Positions 37,071 to 48,797 of a stretch of 64,000 bases of DNA are shown here, piece after piece. Made by a program: the position numbers and the translations under genes. The DNA is taken from assembly GCA_958510875.1 (NCBI GenBank), contig OY294071.1:36982581-37046580 (forward strand), given 5' to 3'. The first letter of the stretch is position 1; each line of letters starts with the position of its first letter. The notes under the pieces were generated by a model, which had not been told where the DNA came from, ran no database searches, and saw only the letters and a list, made by a program, of their open reading frames with translations. This stretch comes from Endomychus coccineus (taxonomy: Eukaryota > Arthropoda > Insecta > Coleoptera > Endomychidae).

Positions 37071-39645
37071 TAGATAGATAGATAGATGGGTAGCTTTATT
37101 CAAATAATTGTACTTATACATCATACAATACACAAATACAATTAGGTGAACCGGCGTCAGAGTAGTGATGTTTAGTTATTAAAAAAAAACGAACATCTGA
37201 GAATGATGAAAATGTTGAAAAAATACACAATAAGTAGTTGACAAGAAAACAAAAACAAACAAAAAACAGGCATGCTGACATTGTAGAGTAAAACAGTCAA
37301 TATATAAAAAAAACAGTTGACGCTGAATCAGAATAAATCGGAATCTAGAAATTCATTTACACTGTATGGTTCAACCTTAATTAATAACTCCCGTACCAAC
37401 TGTTTGAATTTTTTAAGACAGGGTTCGATTTTCACTTCCGTTGGAAGCCTATTAAAAAAATTGATACACGAATACATAGGGGTTTTTTCTGTTTGATTTA
37501 ATCTGTGGGCTGGAGTATTTAAATCCACAGTTCCAGTACCATAACTATGCTGTGATTTATATATATTGAATTTTTCCCTATTTTTAATCAGCAATACCAA
37601 ACACTCACATATATACATACTTGGCACAGCTAAAATATTCATTTCTCTAAATTTTCCTCTGCATGATTGCCTATAACCGTTTCCCAACAAAATTCGTAGA
37701 GCTCTCTTCTGCACTCTAAAAACACGTTGCGCTTCTCCGCATTCTCCCCAGAAAATGACACCAAAGCGCAATAGAGAATAAAAAATCGAAAAATACACAG
37801 TCCTTAAAGCATTTGTGTCTCAATATTTAGCTGTGATTCTGGAAGAGTAACACACCGAGTTTAATTTATTGCAGAGTTCATTTATATGAATCTCTCAATC
37901 TAGATTTTGGTCTATATGAATCCCTAAGAACTATGTGTCATTATCTAGGGTCACATTTTGTGTCTGAAGCTGTATGTCCTGCGGTATATTGTTCCTTGCG
38001 TTTTTGGTTGTAAAACAGATATAAGTTGTCTTTTCTTTGTTTAGAACCAATTGCTTTTTCGTGAGCCAGTCTTGAGCTTTTGTTAGGCTGTTGTTAGCTA
38101 TAGCTAACATTTCTTGGAATGAAGATCCTACCGCTAGTAGGTTGATGTCATCGGCATAATTCATGAGATGTGTTTTTTCGTTTACAATATCAGATGCTAA
38201 GTCATTGATATAGAATACGAATAATAGAGGACCCATTACACTTCCCTGGGGTACACCAACCGACAGATGACCCTCGTCAGAAAAGTACCTCTTTTCATTT
38301 CTATCTACCAATACTTCTTGAGAGCGTTCTGTAAGGTATGATCTTATCCAGCTAAGTGCTGGGCCTCTAATACCATAACGCTCCAATTTTTCCAATAAAA
38401 TAACATGGTTAATGCTATCAAATGCTTTTGACAAGTCCAAAAATATACCCATTGACAGATATTTGTTTTCATATCCCAAAACAATTTTTTCTATGAAGTC
38501 ATAAACAGCAGTGTCTATTGATTTGCCCTTTAGATATCCATGCTGTGAGTGACTTAGCAATCTTTCAGCCGAAATAAAGCTCAGGAGTCTAGTACACATA
38601 GATATTTCAAATATTTTTGAGAAGTATGGTATTAAACTTATAGGACGATGGTTTTCTAATAGTGTGGGATCACCTTTTTCATATAATGGTTTGACAATAG
38701 CAAGTTTCAAACTATCTGGAAAAAGTCCATATTGAAAAGAATTATTTATTATGTGGCACAAAGGGATTGCTAGTTCATTTTCACAACTTTTTATGATACT
38801 GCTCGGTATTTCATCGTATCCTGCACTCATAGTATTTTTCAACTTTTTGATTATCTTGATAGTTTCATCAATACTCATGGATGTAAGAAACATTGAATTT
38901 TTTGAAAGAGGTATGTTATAAAGCATATCTACTTCTGCATTATCCCGAAAGTTAGGTACATTATTCAGTATCAAATTATTAAAATTGTTACTTATTGTAT
39001 TAGGATCACCAGTTATTTTCAATTCTGCATGTCTTGAAGCTTTTCCTTTTATTTCTCCAACTATCTGCCAAAGGCATTTTGATTTGTTATCGCTATTGTT
39101 TATACGATCTCTATATTCAATTTTCTTAGCATTTATCAATAACTGGTTGTACCTAACTTTGGTTTTCCTATATGCTTCATCATATCCTTCTGCTGTTCTG
39201 CGCAACACTAGTAAGGTATCAAGTTGGTTTTTACACTGTAGTAGTTCAGGATTTGAGTAGTAGGATATTTTTCTATGTTTTGAGCTTAAACATTTGATCG
39301 GAAAACAGTGGTTAAAAATTGGCATTATTACTCGCATAAAATGTACCCATTGTTCATTAACATTCGAATTTGAGGTAAAAAATAAATCTTCCCAATATTG
39401 ATCGGCTAATATTTCTTCGAAAGATTCCTTGTTATGCATATTAAATAATCTCTTTTCAATCTTACCTGATTTATGCGTGCACATCTCATAGTTAAATGTG
39501 ATTTTTTGGCCAGTGTGATCTGATATGAGTGTTATCTATACAACTGCTTTTTGATTTTCTACCTATTCGTGTATATTCTAAAATTGATGGCATAATATTA
39601 AAAGATTCCATTAGTTCCAATAGTTCAGTAGAGCTTTTCGATTTC
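37071..39645 (-). mobile_element. CR1/Jockey-type LINE, 5'-truncated, nearly intact ORF2
   Basis: The best-preserved autonomous-type element in the window. It runs from a truncated endonuclease end near 39645 to a 3' tail of (TCTA)n repeats on the minus strand (TAGA units at 37071-37087 on the plus strand). An AATAAA signal lies just before the tail. The tail of short repeats instead of poly(A) suits CR1-superfamily LINEs. Loss of the 5' half of the endonuclease and of ORF1 is typical of incomplete target-primed reverse transcription. A hammerhead family B copy sits just outside its 5' end at 39.74-39.9 kb. I did not find a clear target-site duplication. Confidence 0.9.
37328..39645 (-). pseudogene. 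ORF2 of the 37-39 kb LINE (endonuclease end, RT, C-terminal domain)
   Basis: The minus-strand reading starts with the endonuclease end: KSSTELLELMESFN near 39630, then after a frameshift ISDHTGQKITFNYE near 39515, with the S-D-H motif. The 517-codon open frame 39484-37931 holds a basic linker and a full RT. Visible blocks are NHRPISLIPYFSKIFE, GIFLDLSKAFDSINH at about residue 348, GVPQGSVMGPLLF at about 413 and NYADDINLL at about 442, so both catalytic Asp residues are intact. The 156-codon frame 37798-37328 continues in the same phase with the C-terminal domain (QKRALRILLGN, FFNRLPTEV). The stops near 37931 and in the 37799-37930 gap are in-frame, and one replaces an expected Trp. No frameshift breaks the RT. 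Confidence 0.92.
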
Positions 39646-39739
39646 GATTTTCGATTATGTATGAATATTTACTCAACTTCTCCGAAAACAATTATAAATT
39701 AGTATCCTGTTGATAAATATGTCAAATAATGTTTATTGA

Positions 39740-39910
39740 ATATGATGATTAGGTTTCTACAACAGCAGAACCTGTCAGCTACCAAGTGGACAACATCAGT
39801 GTATACTCTGATGATGGCTACTTGGTAGCCGAAAGGTCCTTAGTATTTTTAGTGCATGAGGGTGATTATTTCTTATTTATAGTGTTATAGTCTATCCACA
39901 GTGTGAACTT
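39740..39910 (+). mobile_element. Hammerhead-bearing repeat, family B
   Basis: A non-coding segment of about 170 bp with the hammerhead at 39803-39846. Its downstream part (GGGTGATTATTTC...TATAGTGTTATAG...TCCACAGTGTGAACT) is shared with the copy at 62215-62285, and more loosely with the 35.7-kb and 61.95-kb copies. The borders are approximate because I could not identify a target-site duplication. Confidence 0.65.
39803..39846 (+). ncRNA. Type I hammerhead ribozyme motif, family B
   Basis: Stem I 5' strand ATACT (39803-39807) leads to core CTGATGA (39808-39814) and one extra U. Stem II is GGCTAC/GTAGCC with loop TTG (39816-39830). Core GAAA is at 39831-39834. Stem III is minimal (AG/CT around GTC). 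U39841 is the predicted cleavage base, and the stem I 3' strand AGTAT (39842-39846) is the exact complement of ATACT. The architecture matches family A, including the extra base after CTGATGA, but stem sequences differ throughout. Conservation of fold with different sequence argues for a real ribozyme lineage. Activity is inferred. Confidence 0.78.
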
Positions 39911-42655
39911 TTTTATAGTTTATTATAAGTCACAGCGAGATGCTGACTTGCTGGATATTGACAATATCAAGGCTTGTATAATGAGTCCAACGAACCGGTT
40001 TAAGTCTGCAGAATTTCTCTTGTGCTCATAATTCAACTTGATTTGATTGGAATGCAAACTATTTATGAGTAAAATCGTATCGATTTGTACAATTCATACT
40101 GAATGTATATATTTTAGTTCTATAATTGATTAATATTTCTCAATATTAATTGGAAAGATAAGATCATCTTCAAATAAATATAGTGCATTCAAGAATAAGA
40201 TAAAGCAAATGCTATAAAATTATTGGTATGTCCAGCGTAATGAATGGGGTGAATTTTTGACATTCTCGCACATTCAGTTTAATATCAAATACCTACTGCA
40301 TTGCGGCTCCTAAGACTACTATATATTCTCTTGATGTTTTTGAAATAACAAATGACTAGATAAATATAATTTATTGTTCTGATAGATAAGAATATCATCC
40401 GAGCATAATATTCCGGAAATATGTGGAATAGTATATATTCCCATTAGGTGCAAAATGAAAATCGAAGTTATTTATGTCCACAAAAGCCTAGAGATGATGT
40501 CTGTAGTAATTTGCACTGGTACATGAATAGTTTCAGAATTTTGGTATTGCATTCCTTCAAATTGGTTAATTGAATGTGAATAAAACACACATTTACACTC
40601 TTGCTTCACCACATAGTTTATAACTCTATCTGACTGCGTTGGTTAAAGATACATTGTTGTCATAAATTAAATTGTGATTTTGCAAGTAGTTTCGTTTTCC
40701 TTGAGCATAGTAGCCCTTTAAATCAGTTACAACTTGTTGCCAGATATACTGTTATTCCCATTATATAAACTTATTCATAGTTGCTACAATCTCAAATATA
40801 TGGGAACGAATTCAAATACGTATTCCACAAGAGCTGGGTTTATTTTTCAATGATTGATATGAGTCTAGTATACAACCTATTCGAAAATTTTAATGTAATT
40901 AAATCAAGAAAATAACGGAACTAAGTTTGTTCAATATTTATAGGCTGTTTGTTCTTCAGCTATAATTCCTTATTTTACCAAAATCGTTATGAAAGTACCT
41001 GTACATAATTTTTCTTGCTTCTAACTTTTCAGCACTGAAGTACTGAATAAATTTTATTCTGTATCCTCAGTAGGCGGCCTATTTGGAATATAATAAATCA
41101 AATAAACCAATTTAAATAATCACAAATTAAGTAAAATATTCAACTTTCTATTTTTTTACTGCATGTTTCATATTTAATATATCAGTAAAAACAACAATAG
41201 GTATTAATTATTTTTTGCATCCATATTTGGCATCGCAAGATAAAGAATAAGATACGCCAAGTGATAGTTCATCTGTTCTTATAACAAACAATGCCATTTA
41301 AGGCAGATGAAATGGAAAATTCATCAGGTCGGTTTGAACTCGGGCTTTCCCTTCTTGGTGTATGCAAACACGAAACTATGGAAAGTATGAAGTTAGAGAT
41401 TTTTGGTTCGAAGCAGCCTGCTTTAAAAATCACAGGAATTCAAATGAACATCTCGGTTTTTCTCTCATTTTATTTTTATATTCTCTTTCTAATTGTCTTA
41501 TCTGTGAGGACCAAGATCATTGAATCAATCTATTTGCGGAAACCGCAAATAGATGGCACATAAATGGAATGGACGCAAACAACTCCTTCCAGGTAGAGAA
41601 ATATTATTTATCTTTGTACATAGGACAACATATATGAAGCTTTCATGTTTTAATGCATATTGAAGATAACATAACATCCTGATGATCAATTAAAAAGTAT
41701 TCCATAATAATCTCAGGTAACTGAGTGGAATAACAATGGTGCTTATGTTTTCGATTATTGTATTTTCGGTAGTGGCATATCGAATTCCTACTTGCGTCGC
41801 AATTACCATTCAAAACTATATTATCCAATCTCCATAGCAAGTCAAATAATTTGCGATGACATCAAAGTTACATTATTGGAAATTATGTAAGTGGATGCGA
41901 ATATTACTTCTTGATAATGACGAGATAACTCACGTTTTCGATCTCAATACTTGCAGCCCGTTAAGTAACTATATAACTTTCATAATAGATATATCTTAAT
42001 CAAATGATATTGTGGCACGTATGCTCTGAGTGGGACCAGTTCCTCAACATCTGTTCGAGTATATAAGTACATCTCAAAATGTCTTTTGCGTTTCCGAGAG
42101 ATCTGATCGTTGATGCCTAATACAAATCGATTCTGTGGAATCAGCAGAATTACTTGTAACCCTTTTGCACGTTTTGTAGGAGAAAGATTCATTGGTTGAT
42201 GTGTACCAATGACGTTTAATTTGTCACTAATAACAGAATACCTTGACCAATGCTTGCCCTAGCCTAGAGGATAATAATATCTGATTTAGTGCTACACATC
42301 CTTTTCTAATACCCTCACCAAAAATAAATGTCAAATTACGGACGATCTCAAAGCAGGTGATATTCAACACACATTAAGTAATTAGGCTGGAAGTTATTTA
42401 TATGTCCTATATGCATTTTGAATTAAGGAATTGAGAAATAAAAGTCGCAATGATTCATTTGAAGCAAATTTTATCCAAAAGTAAAAGCCTATGTTGTACG
42501 TCAGAATATGATACTCAAATTTAGAAACAGTTACCACATTTCAACGTTTGCATATTTTCTTACACTTTTTGGAATGGGCATGTATGGATTCATTTTTGTA
42601 ACTTATTTAAATTTAATGAAGCTTCTTGTTTTCAGATCATACACTAGTTTTAAAA
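39911..42655. other. AT-rich stretch, nothing recognised
   Basis: About 2.7 kb with only short frames. The 90-codon frame at 41291-41563 (plus) has a hydrophobic C-terminal half but no recognisable family, no convincing gene context, and is probably chance. Confidence 0.4.
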
Positions 42656-42659
42656 TATT

Positions 42660-43265
42660 TAGATGGAATTTCCGACTCTTTCATATGATTTGCATTGTCA
42701 ATCCGCAAAGCTATCCGGAGGAGTGATACAAAATCAGGTAAATTTTGCTTGCCCAGTTGGGAACGGTCGGATATTTCAATATGGCTTTCGCCAACAAAGA
42801 TCAACAAGAAACCTACTTGCCTATCTATTGAAAGATATGAGGAATCTCCAGCTTTTGCATTGGATATCTCCAAAGCATTTTACCGAGTCCTTCTAAGGAA
42901 ACTGCCGTCATATGGTTCGCCAACTCAACTTTACCGCTTACTATCGACTTTTATCTCAGATAGATTATATTATACATAAATTTCCGGGAAATAGGTCACA
43001 TCAACACATATGCTTTATATTTCCGTCTTAAGAGAAAGACGAAAATATAAAGCATATGTGTTGATGTGACCTATTTGCCGATAATTTATATATAATTCAT
43101 GCCTGGGTCAAGAATCTTTATTATGATAGATGTTATGGTTGATGAAGTCTCCGTTACAATGACTATTAATGGTGATGTTCCACAGGGATCTGTCTAGACC
43201 CCAATTGTTTCTGGTGAATCAACGATCTGTTTGAACTGTTCATAAAAAATTCCGTCATTCCATGA
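42660..43265 (+). pseudogene. LINE family B, RT fragment interrupted by a hammerhead-element insertion
   Basis: Plus-strand translation with frame changes gives PTCLSIERYEESPAFALDIS, KAFYRVLLRKLPSYGSPTQL and YRLLSTFISDR. This is the RT block with the first catalytic Asp, matching the 22-kb copy on the other strand. The frame is cut at about 42958 by a 159-bp insertion and resumes at 43132 with VDEVSVTMTINGDVPQGSV and a stop. The copy is fragmentary on both sides. Confidence 0.85.
42966..43124 (+). mobile_element. Inverted family A insertion with a 41-bp hairpin
   Basis: The insertion is flanked by the 7-bp direct repeat GATAGAT (42959-42965 and 43125-43131) in a LINE. Left arm 42989-43029 and right arm 43036-43076 are complementary at 40 of 41 positions with a 6-base loop. 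Weaker complementarity extends outward to about 61 bp. The right half (43036-43124, 89 bp) matches 18011-18100 of the family A element from the predicted ribozyme cut to the same 3' end. Both arms start with AAGACG, the sequence just after the cut. The hammerhead core itself is absent. Confidence 0.82.
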
Positions 43266-46215
43266 CGACAGATTTTAGGTAGGCGGACTAGATGAGCTGA
43301 AGCTAGTCATTCCTTTATTGTCAAGCTCGAAATCTGCCCAACTCCTTTCCTCTTGGGTAGTCTGAATTTAAGAAATAAACAGGGAAAGCACCACAATATA
43401 TCTGCGAACGATTTCTTTCACTTCAATATAATACGATTCTTCCAATTGGATCAATATGAACTAGGATAAATTATGGATTTTTTTCTACAATCTCGAACAG
43501 AAGCAGTACCAATGTCAATTTTAAACTATCATACTCAATGGTCCTCTAATTTACCTTCCATAATAGACCCCACAGAACACGATACAGTCTTTCGCATTTT
43601 AATGGACTGTGAATTCATTCAAAGAGCAATTTCGGAATCATATGACAAATTAAATGAAAGTAACCATGAAAGATACTTAATTTGATGAATACGTACTTTG
43701 AATCACACGGTTGAGTGAATGGCAACACTTATCATGGAAACCTTTTATGCCACTACGTTCTGTCACTGAAATTGTTTTAAACTTTTAAGGGCATCTAGCA
43801 AAAGACGCCATTCCTCAATTTTTCACTCGAATCTACCCTTTATTTATCTTCCGCATTTTATGTGACACTCATTTTAGCCTCGTCAGCAAACTATGGAAAC
43901 CGTTGTACGTTTAGCTTCCGGAAAGCAAGCCTACCAATCCAACCGCTGGTCTGTCGTATTTTAATTAAAATGCTCAAGTCACATGTAAATACAGCTTTCG
44001 CATCCTCCCTTGAAAGTATACAAGAATAGACATCCGAATCAATGTTTTCCGATCAACCTGAAGGTAGACAATAAATTTGGAAAAAATAAAAGTGGCTCCA
44101 CGATACTAGAGTGCAGCATCCGATGAAAATCGACATTATTATGACCCCAACCTTCCAAAGAAAGTTATAGCTGCTTTATTTATACTCTGCGTCCTACCCC
44201 GATCGTAGAAGGCTTCGTCGTACAAATTATTGTGGTTTGAGTCACGCATAAACACCCTAATTCATCAACATGATTTCATAATATTAAAATAACGAACAGA
44301 TCAATTTGTCTTGGCCAAGAACATGGCATACATTGAACTAAGGTCACACTTATTGAAATTAATGGAGTACGCCGAAAACTTAATCTCTTTCAGTCGAACC
44401 ATATTTTCGGGAAGTACGATAATATAGTTAGAAACAATTTAGAAATTAATCATTATTACATCGTTGTTATACATTTGCAGTTGGATACTAACGAGGTGTA
44501 GGTCATTTGAAAACACTTTGACTTATTTCGTTCCCATATATGTATCGGCTTCATAATCTTCTCAATTAATCACAAAACTGCATTGTGTGGATATATCTTT
44601 GATAAGAATTGATAAGTGATAGTTGAGTTAAGAAAAAAATGGCTATGTTACATAGATAACTAGCTTTCCCGACCCAATGGAAGTGAAAATATATAGAAAA
44701 TTATTAGAAACAGATAAAAACGCGGAAAGACGTCAATTTATATTATATGTCATGACGTGTTTTCAGAATCCGGTTGTGAAAAATCTTCTTTATCGTAACT
44801 CTCTCGCCGCTGCAGTGATTTCGATCAAATTTGAATGAAGTACTCCCAAAATGGATACATTTCATTTGACACTTTGGATAATTTACGAAATTGTCCATTG
44901 GCATAAGACAGAAGGGGTTGCTTCTTATTTTATTATCATTACTATTATATATTGGATGATGAGCCGAAGTAAAATACCTATTTAGACTCAATTATAAAAA
45001 ATACAGTGTCTAAAGTGGTGAAATAATACACATAACAACAATTATTTATCAATAAATCGGATCACAATAATAATTAAGAATTCGTTTTTGTATAAGTTAC
45101 AAGCCACTAATCACTGGAGGAAAAAACACAACCTCAAGGTAGGTATTATTGATTTGTCTCAACGACTTTTAAAGATACTGACGTAGCACACACAACATCA
45201 TAATGGAGATTATTCTAATCAGAAAAAATTCTCTTAAGAAGGAAGCCCTGACGTGACTTTGATTATAATTATTCCTTTTTAATTTTCAATTCTCGACCTG
45301 ATTTCATAAGTTATTTTCTACGCTACTGCATATTTTCTATTTTGAATTTTGTAAAATATTTGTTAGGGGTACCGTTTACAACATATTTCGGTTTTAATGC
45401 AAAATCCAATAAACTGAACTACCCAATTTTCGGACCAGGAATATATTGGCAGATGTAAAGAGCGGGTTTTTACCTTTCAAAAATGAGAAATAAACATGAT
45501 ACATACAATAATTATTATCTTTCAATGAAACAACTCGCGACTCAGTATACAACCAAATATAAGAATCTCGAACTTCAACAGCTGTTTTACTTCCTTTAAA
45601 GCAACTGAAAATTCAAAGATGGTACCAGTGTGGTATCCAGTGGCGTAGAAAATAAGGTGAGAAAAGGGAAACCACTCCCTTGTAGGTACGTCACATGTTT
45701 CATGTGTCAAATAATAGGAATCTCTTACAGGATTACTGCAATTACATTTGGTTAAAATCGCTGTAGCGGTCAGAGAGTTGAATCGAATTTTGAAGGGTTG
45801 CATATCCATCAGGGGCAGCATTTTCGAAAAAAAAGTAGAATTATGCATGTCGAATTATTTTATGATGTGCTATCGATAGATTTAATCTGGGAAATCCTGT
45901 GTATATGAATGAATTATCTTATTAATTAATGTCATCACTATTTTTATCTTATTTTGTTTGTACAATTTTTCACTTTCGAACCTTCTGCGAGCGAAATGTA
46001 TGATTGTGATATTATTCACTAGATGTTGTCTGTGGACAGCTGAAAACTTCGAAAGTCGTCAAATTATACTCTACCTCATTGAAAGTTTATTCGAAGTGAT
46101 AAAATATGTGTTTAACAACTCCATGTTTGAAACTCATAATTAAATGTATGCGTGATATATGTTTATGAGCAAGAAATAGGTGATGACATAATGATTCGGA
46201 AAAGTACCTACTATA
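43266..46215. other. AT-rich stretch, nothing recognised
   Basis: About 2.9 kb. Frames at 43473-43685 (plus, 70 codons) and 45522-45848 (minus, 108 codons) show no motifs that I recognise. No element ends detected. Confidence 0.35.
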
Positions 46216-46219
46216 TATT

Positions 46220-46510
46220 CCGTTTGAAAATTTGAAGACGGATATCAAAAAATACACTTGATGGGGGAAGCTACCGTGCCCCAAAAGAATACAATTCCTA
46301 TTTTCACCTCTCTGGAGCGAAAAGCAAAATTTCAAATTCGTACGACCAACAGGAAATGCACAATCGTCTCCACAGTTTACAGACAAAATCCCAAAAATAG
46401 TACTGATATATTCAGAAAGGATCAAAAGGGAAATTTCGCGAAATTCCGAAAAAGAAATTTCGCCAGATTACAATACTTCTATTATACTATGTATAGTGAG
46501 GGAAGTAAGA
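46220..46510 (+). repeat. Dispersed ~290-bp repeat, copy 2
   Basis: Second copy of the repeat at 30790-31080, same orientation. It has TATTTTCACCTCTCTGGAGC, TTTCAAATTCGTACGACCAA, TCGTCTCCACAGT, and ends ACAATACTTCTATTATACTA then GTGAGGGAAGTAAG. A 90-codon frame across it (46258-46530) is a by-product. Confidence 0.6.
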
Positions 46511-47935
46511 ACAATACGATTGATATATAGTAAAATATTCTTGAATTCATCTGTAAAAACAGAAGGTAGTTGGCAGAGATATATTAGTTCATAAAGACGT
46601 TACACGTATCGCTCCACGAGAGAAGTCAATTCAGAATTATGGTGCCGTAGGAGCACTTACTCGTTAAATTCGAATTGCACTGGAATTAAATATATCAATT
46701 GACGCATGATCTGAGTCATCCCTTAACTCAATTCCAGGGCTTCAAAGGCAATAGGTTATCAACTGAACTGTGATAATTAACTTAGACAGACCCAGAAAAT
46801 TTCTTCGCGAATTGACTTGGAAAATTTCCATATTTTCTGGAACGAAACCGGTGTGAGTAAAACACAAATGAAAATAGGTATTAACTGATGAATTTAACCA
46901 AGAACATCTTTCAATACTCGGCGATAGTGATTATATGGAGAACCACAACTTATAGATATCCATGAAATTCCGTAATTACCTACTTAATTGTTTGAATTAT
47001 CATTGAACAAAACAATAGAACAGTTTTGAAATTTATTTATTCATAGTGAAAATTACTTGGGTTACACACTATACGAGTCACGAATGGAAAAAAAAAGGAA
47101 CTATTCAATTCATCTCAAAATAAGAACATTCTTATATTCACATTTAGGGAAAATTATTGTATTGCAGTCAAAGTATCTTCAAATTCTACTGATTCAAAAA
47201 TGGCTATAATGTATTACAGCGAAAAGTATATTTCATTACAACTGTTCAATATTGTTGTTGTTTGAGATGAAATGTTCTACTGGGTACACTTTGATTATTT
47301 CCAAAGGAACAGAATTTATCACACTACTACTGATGATCTAGAATAGTACACATAGCGTTTAATGTAAGCAAATCAGTAGACCATTAACGATGTTGGAAAT
47401 AATTTAGGGGTCGCTATTGGTTCGATATCATCATTCTACGGTGTGATAGATGGATCTCCATAGGCAAAGCGGTCGTGCAGTTTATGCATAATGATACCAC
47501 CACAGTCCACGGCGAATATAGTGATAAAGTACACTCGATACTACAATATGAATGCTTTTGTGAAACTCCCACCAACGGACTAACGTACGGCTAAAAGAAC
47601 AGTTTTGTGTTTAACTTTGCAGCTCGAATAAACCCAATTTATGCATTGACTATATAATGCATGCACTTGCCCAGTTCATTTTCATGGAACTATTTTAGTC
47701 GAATATAATACATACACACTGTAGTGTTTGTCGAATATCTTCACAATAGCCACTTCCTAAATTTCAGAAAATTATATTTCAGCTGTATCCATTTTCATGT
47801 TTACCATTCCTCTTAAATAAATTTTATTTTTACACTAATTTATAAAGGGTTGACTACCTACATGACAGGAAAACCATGAAAAGCGATGAAAATATGAGAG
47901 ATTTTCGAAAAACACTGACTATAAGAACATCTTTA
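46511..47935. other. AT-rich stretch, nothing recognised
   Basis: No motif, frame or repeat that I can assign. Confidence 0.4.
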
Positions 47936-47998
47936 GGGAATGGGAGAGAGCGCTCACCTTTCTACGATGTTCTAGAGATATCGATGAATTCGTAAGTT

Positions 47999-48797
47999 CA
48001 GCGTCGTAGCTAGGGCCGGCCGCAAGGACAGGAACGGAAACACCAGGAGGCGTATATGAAAGCCAAAGACGATGCCGCTACACTAAATCTGCTTAAAAAT
48101 TTCCGAATTCAACTTAACTACGTATACCGGACACACTCATTCAACAAATGGAATGGAGATCGGGAAATTCAACTGAAGTGACTACTTATCAAGATTTTCA
48201 TTGCAGAAAACTACCACAGAAGAACTGAAAAAACGTGCAGCCGAACTCACATACGAAAGCGACTTGAATGCCAATGAGTTATGTTTGGCGACTGAAAAAT
48301 AAAAACACCGAATAAAATTCTCACTGCCCAATTTGAAAAACGCTGTTCCGAAGTGAAGTTTCACAGTTTATTCATTTGTAACTTGTCCAATGAAAGGATA
48401 GCTCTTCGCCTTGTGCTAACGCTACCTATGACTTCTGCTAGCTGTAAAAGATCCTTCAGCAAATAAAAATTAATAAGAAATTATTCTCGATCGCATACCG
48501 GTCAGGAACATTTAGACAATCTGGATATATAGTCGACTGAACATGAAGTCAGTGTGATTGGAAAATGGCTAGCACAAACGCCAAAAAATTGAATTTTCAA
48601 CGTGGTGTATCTCATTGTCTTTTGTTAATGTATCATTATCATGTATCAAGTTTCTGAGTTGCTTACATTATTATCACGAATAATTTGTAGCACATTTTCA
48701 AGTTAAGGTGTAATTTTCATTACTCCCACAAAATACTTGTCGCTTTTCGGGGCGCAACATTCAGATCTTGGCGCTCGTGGATCTAGCTACAATGCTG
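47999..48797 (+). mobile_element. hAT element, 799 bp, internally deleted
   Basis: The left end is CAGCGTCGTAGCTAGGGCC. The reverse complement of the right end is CAGCATTGTAGCTAGATCC. These are terminal inverted repeats starting CAGC, typical of hAT. Flanking 8-bp repeats are CGTAAGTT (47991-47998) and CGTCAGTG (48798-48805), six of eight identical. The empty site in the LINE B copy at 7 kb reads CGTAAGTG, consistent with both. The interior keeps only the C-terminal part of a transposase. Confidence 0.85.
48185..48620 (+). pseudogene. hAT transposase C-terminal fragment (ZMYM1-like)
   Basis: Plus-strand translation with frame changes reads TTEELKKRAAELTYESDLNA, then NLSNERIALRLVLTLPMTSA with SCKRSFSK, KLIRNYSRS and STEHEVS. 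This is the C-terminal dimerisation region of hAT transposases of the ZMYM1-like (zinc finger MYM-type) group, where the family reads ALRI.LTLPVT.AS.ERSFSKLKLIK.YLRS and ends in S.EHE. Stops interrupt it at the Leu after SFSK and elsewhere. The RNase H-like catalytic core is missing, so the fragment is inactive and would have needed a full copy in trans. Confidence 0.82.

Noticed and set aside
41291..41563. 90-codon frame with a hydrophobic segment as a small membrane protein
   Set aside because: The hydrophobic run arises from a T-rich stretch; no homology recognised and no supporting context.
45522..45848. 108-codon minus-strand frame as a gene
   Set aside because: No motif recognised; could be an unclassified transposon remnant but I cannot support any call.
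47331..47360. CTGATGA on the plus strand as a hammerhead
   Set aside because: No GAAA at a suitable distance and no complementary stems.
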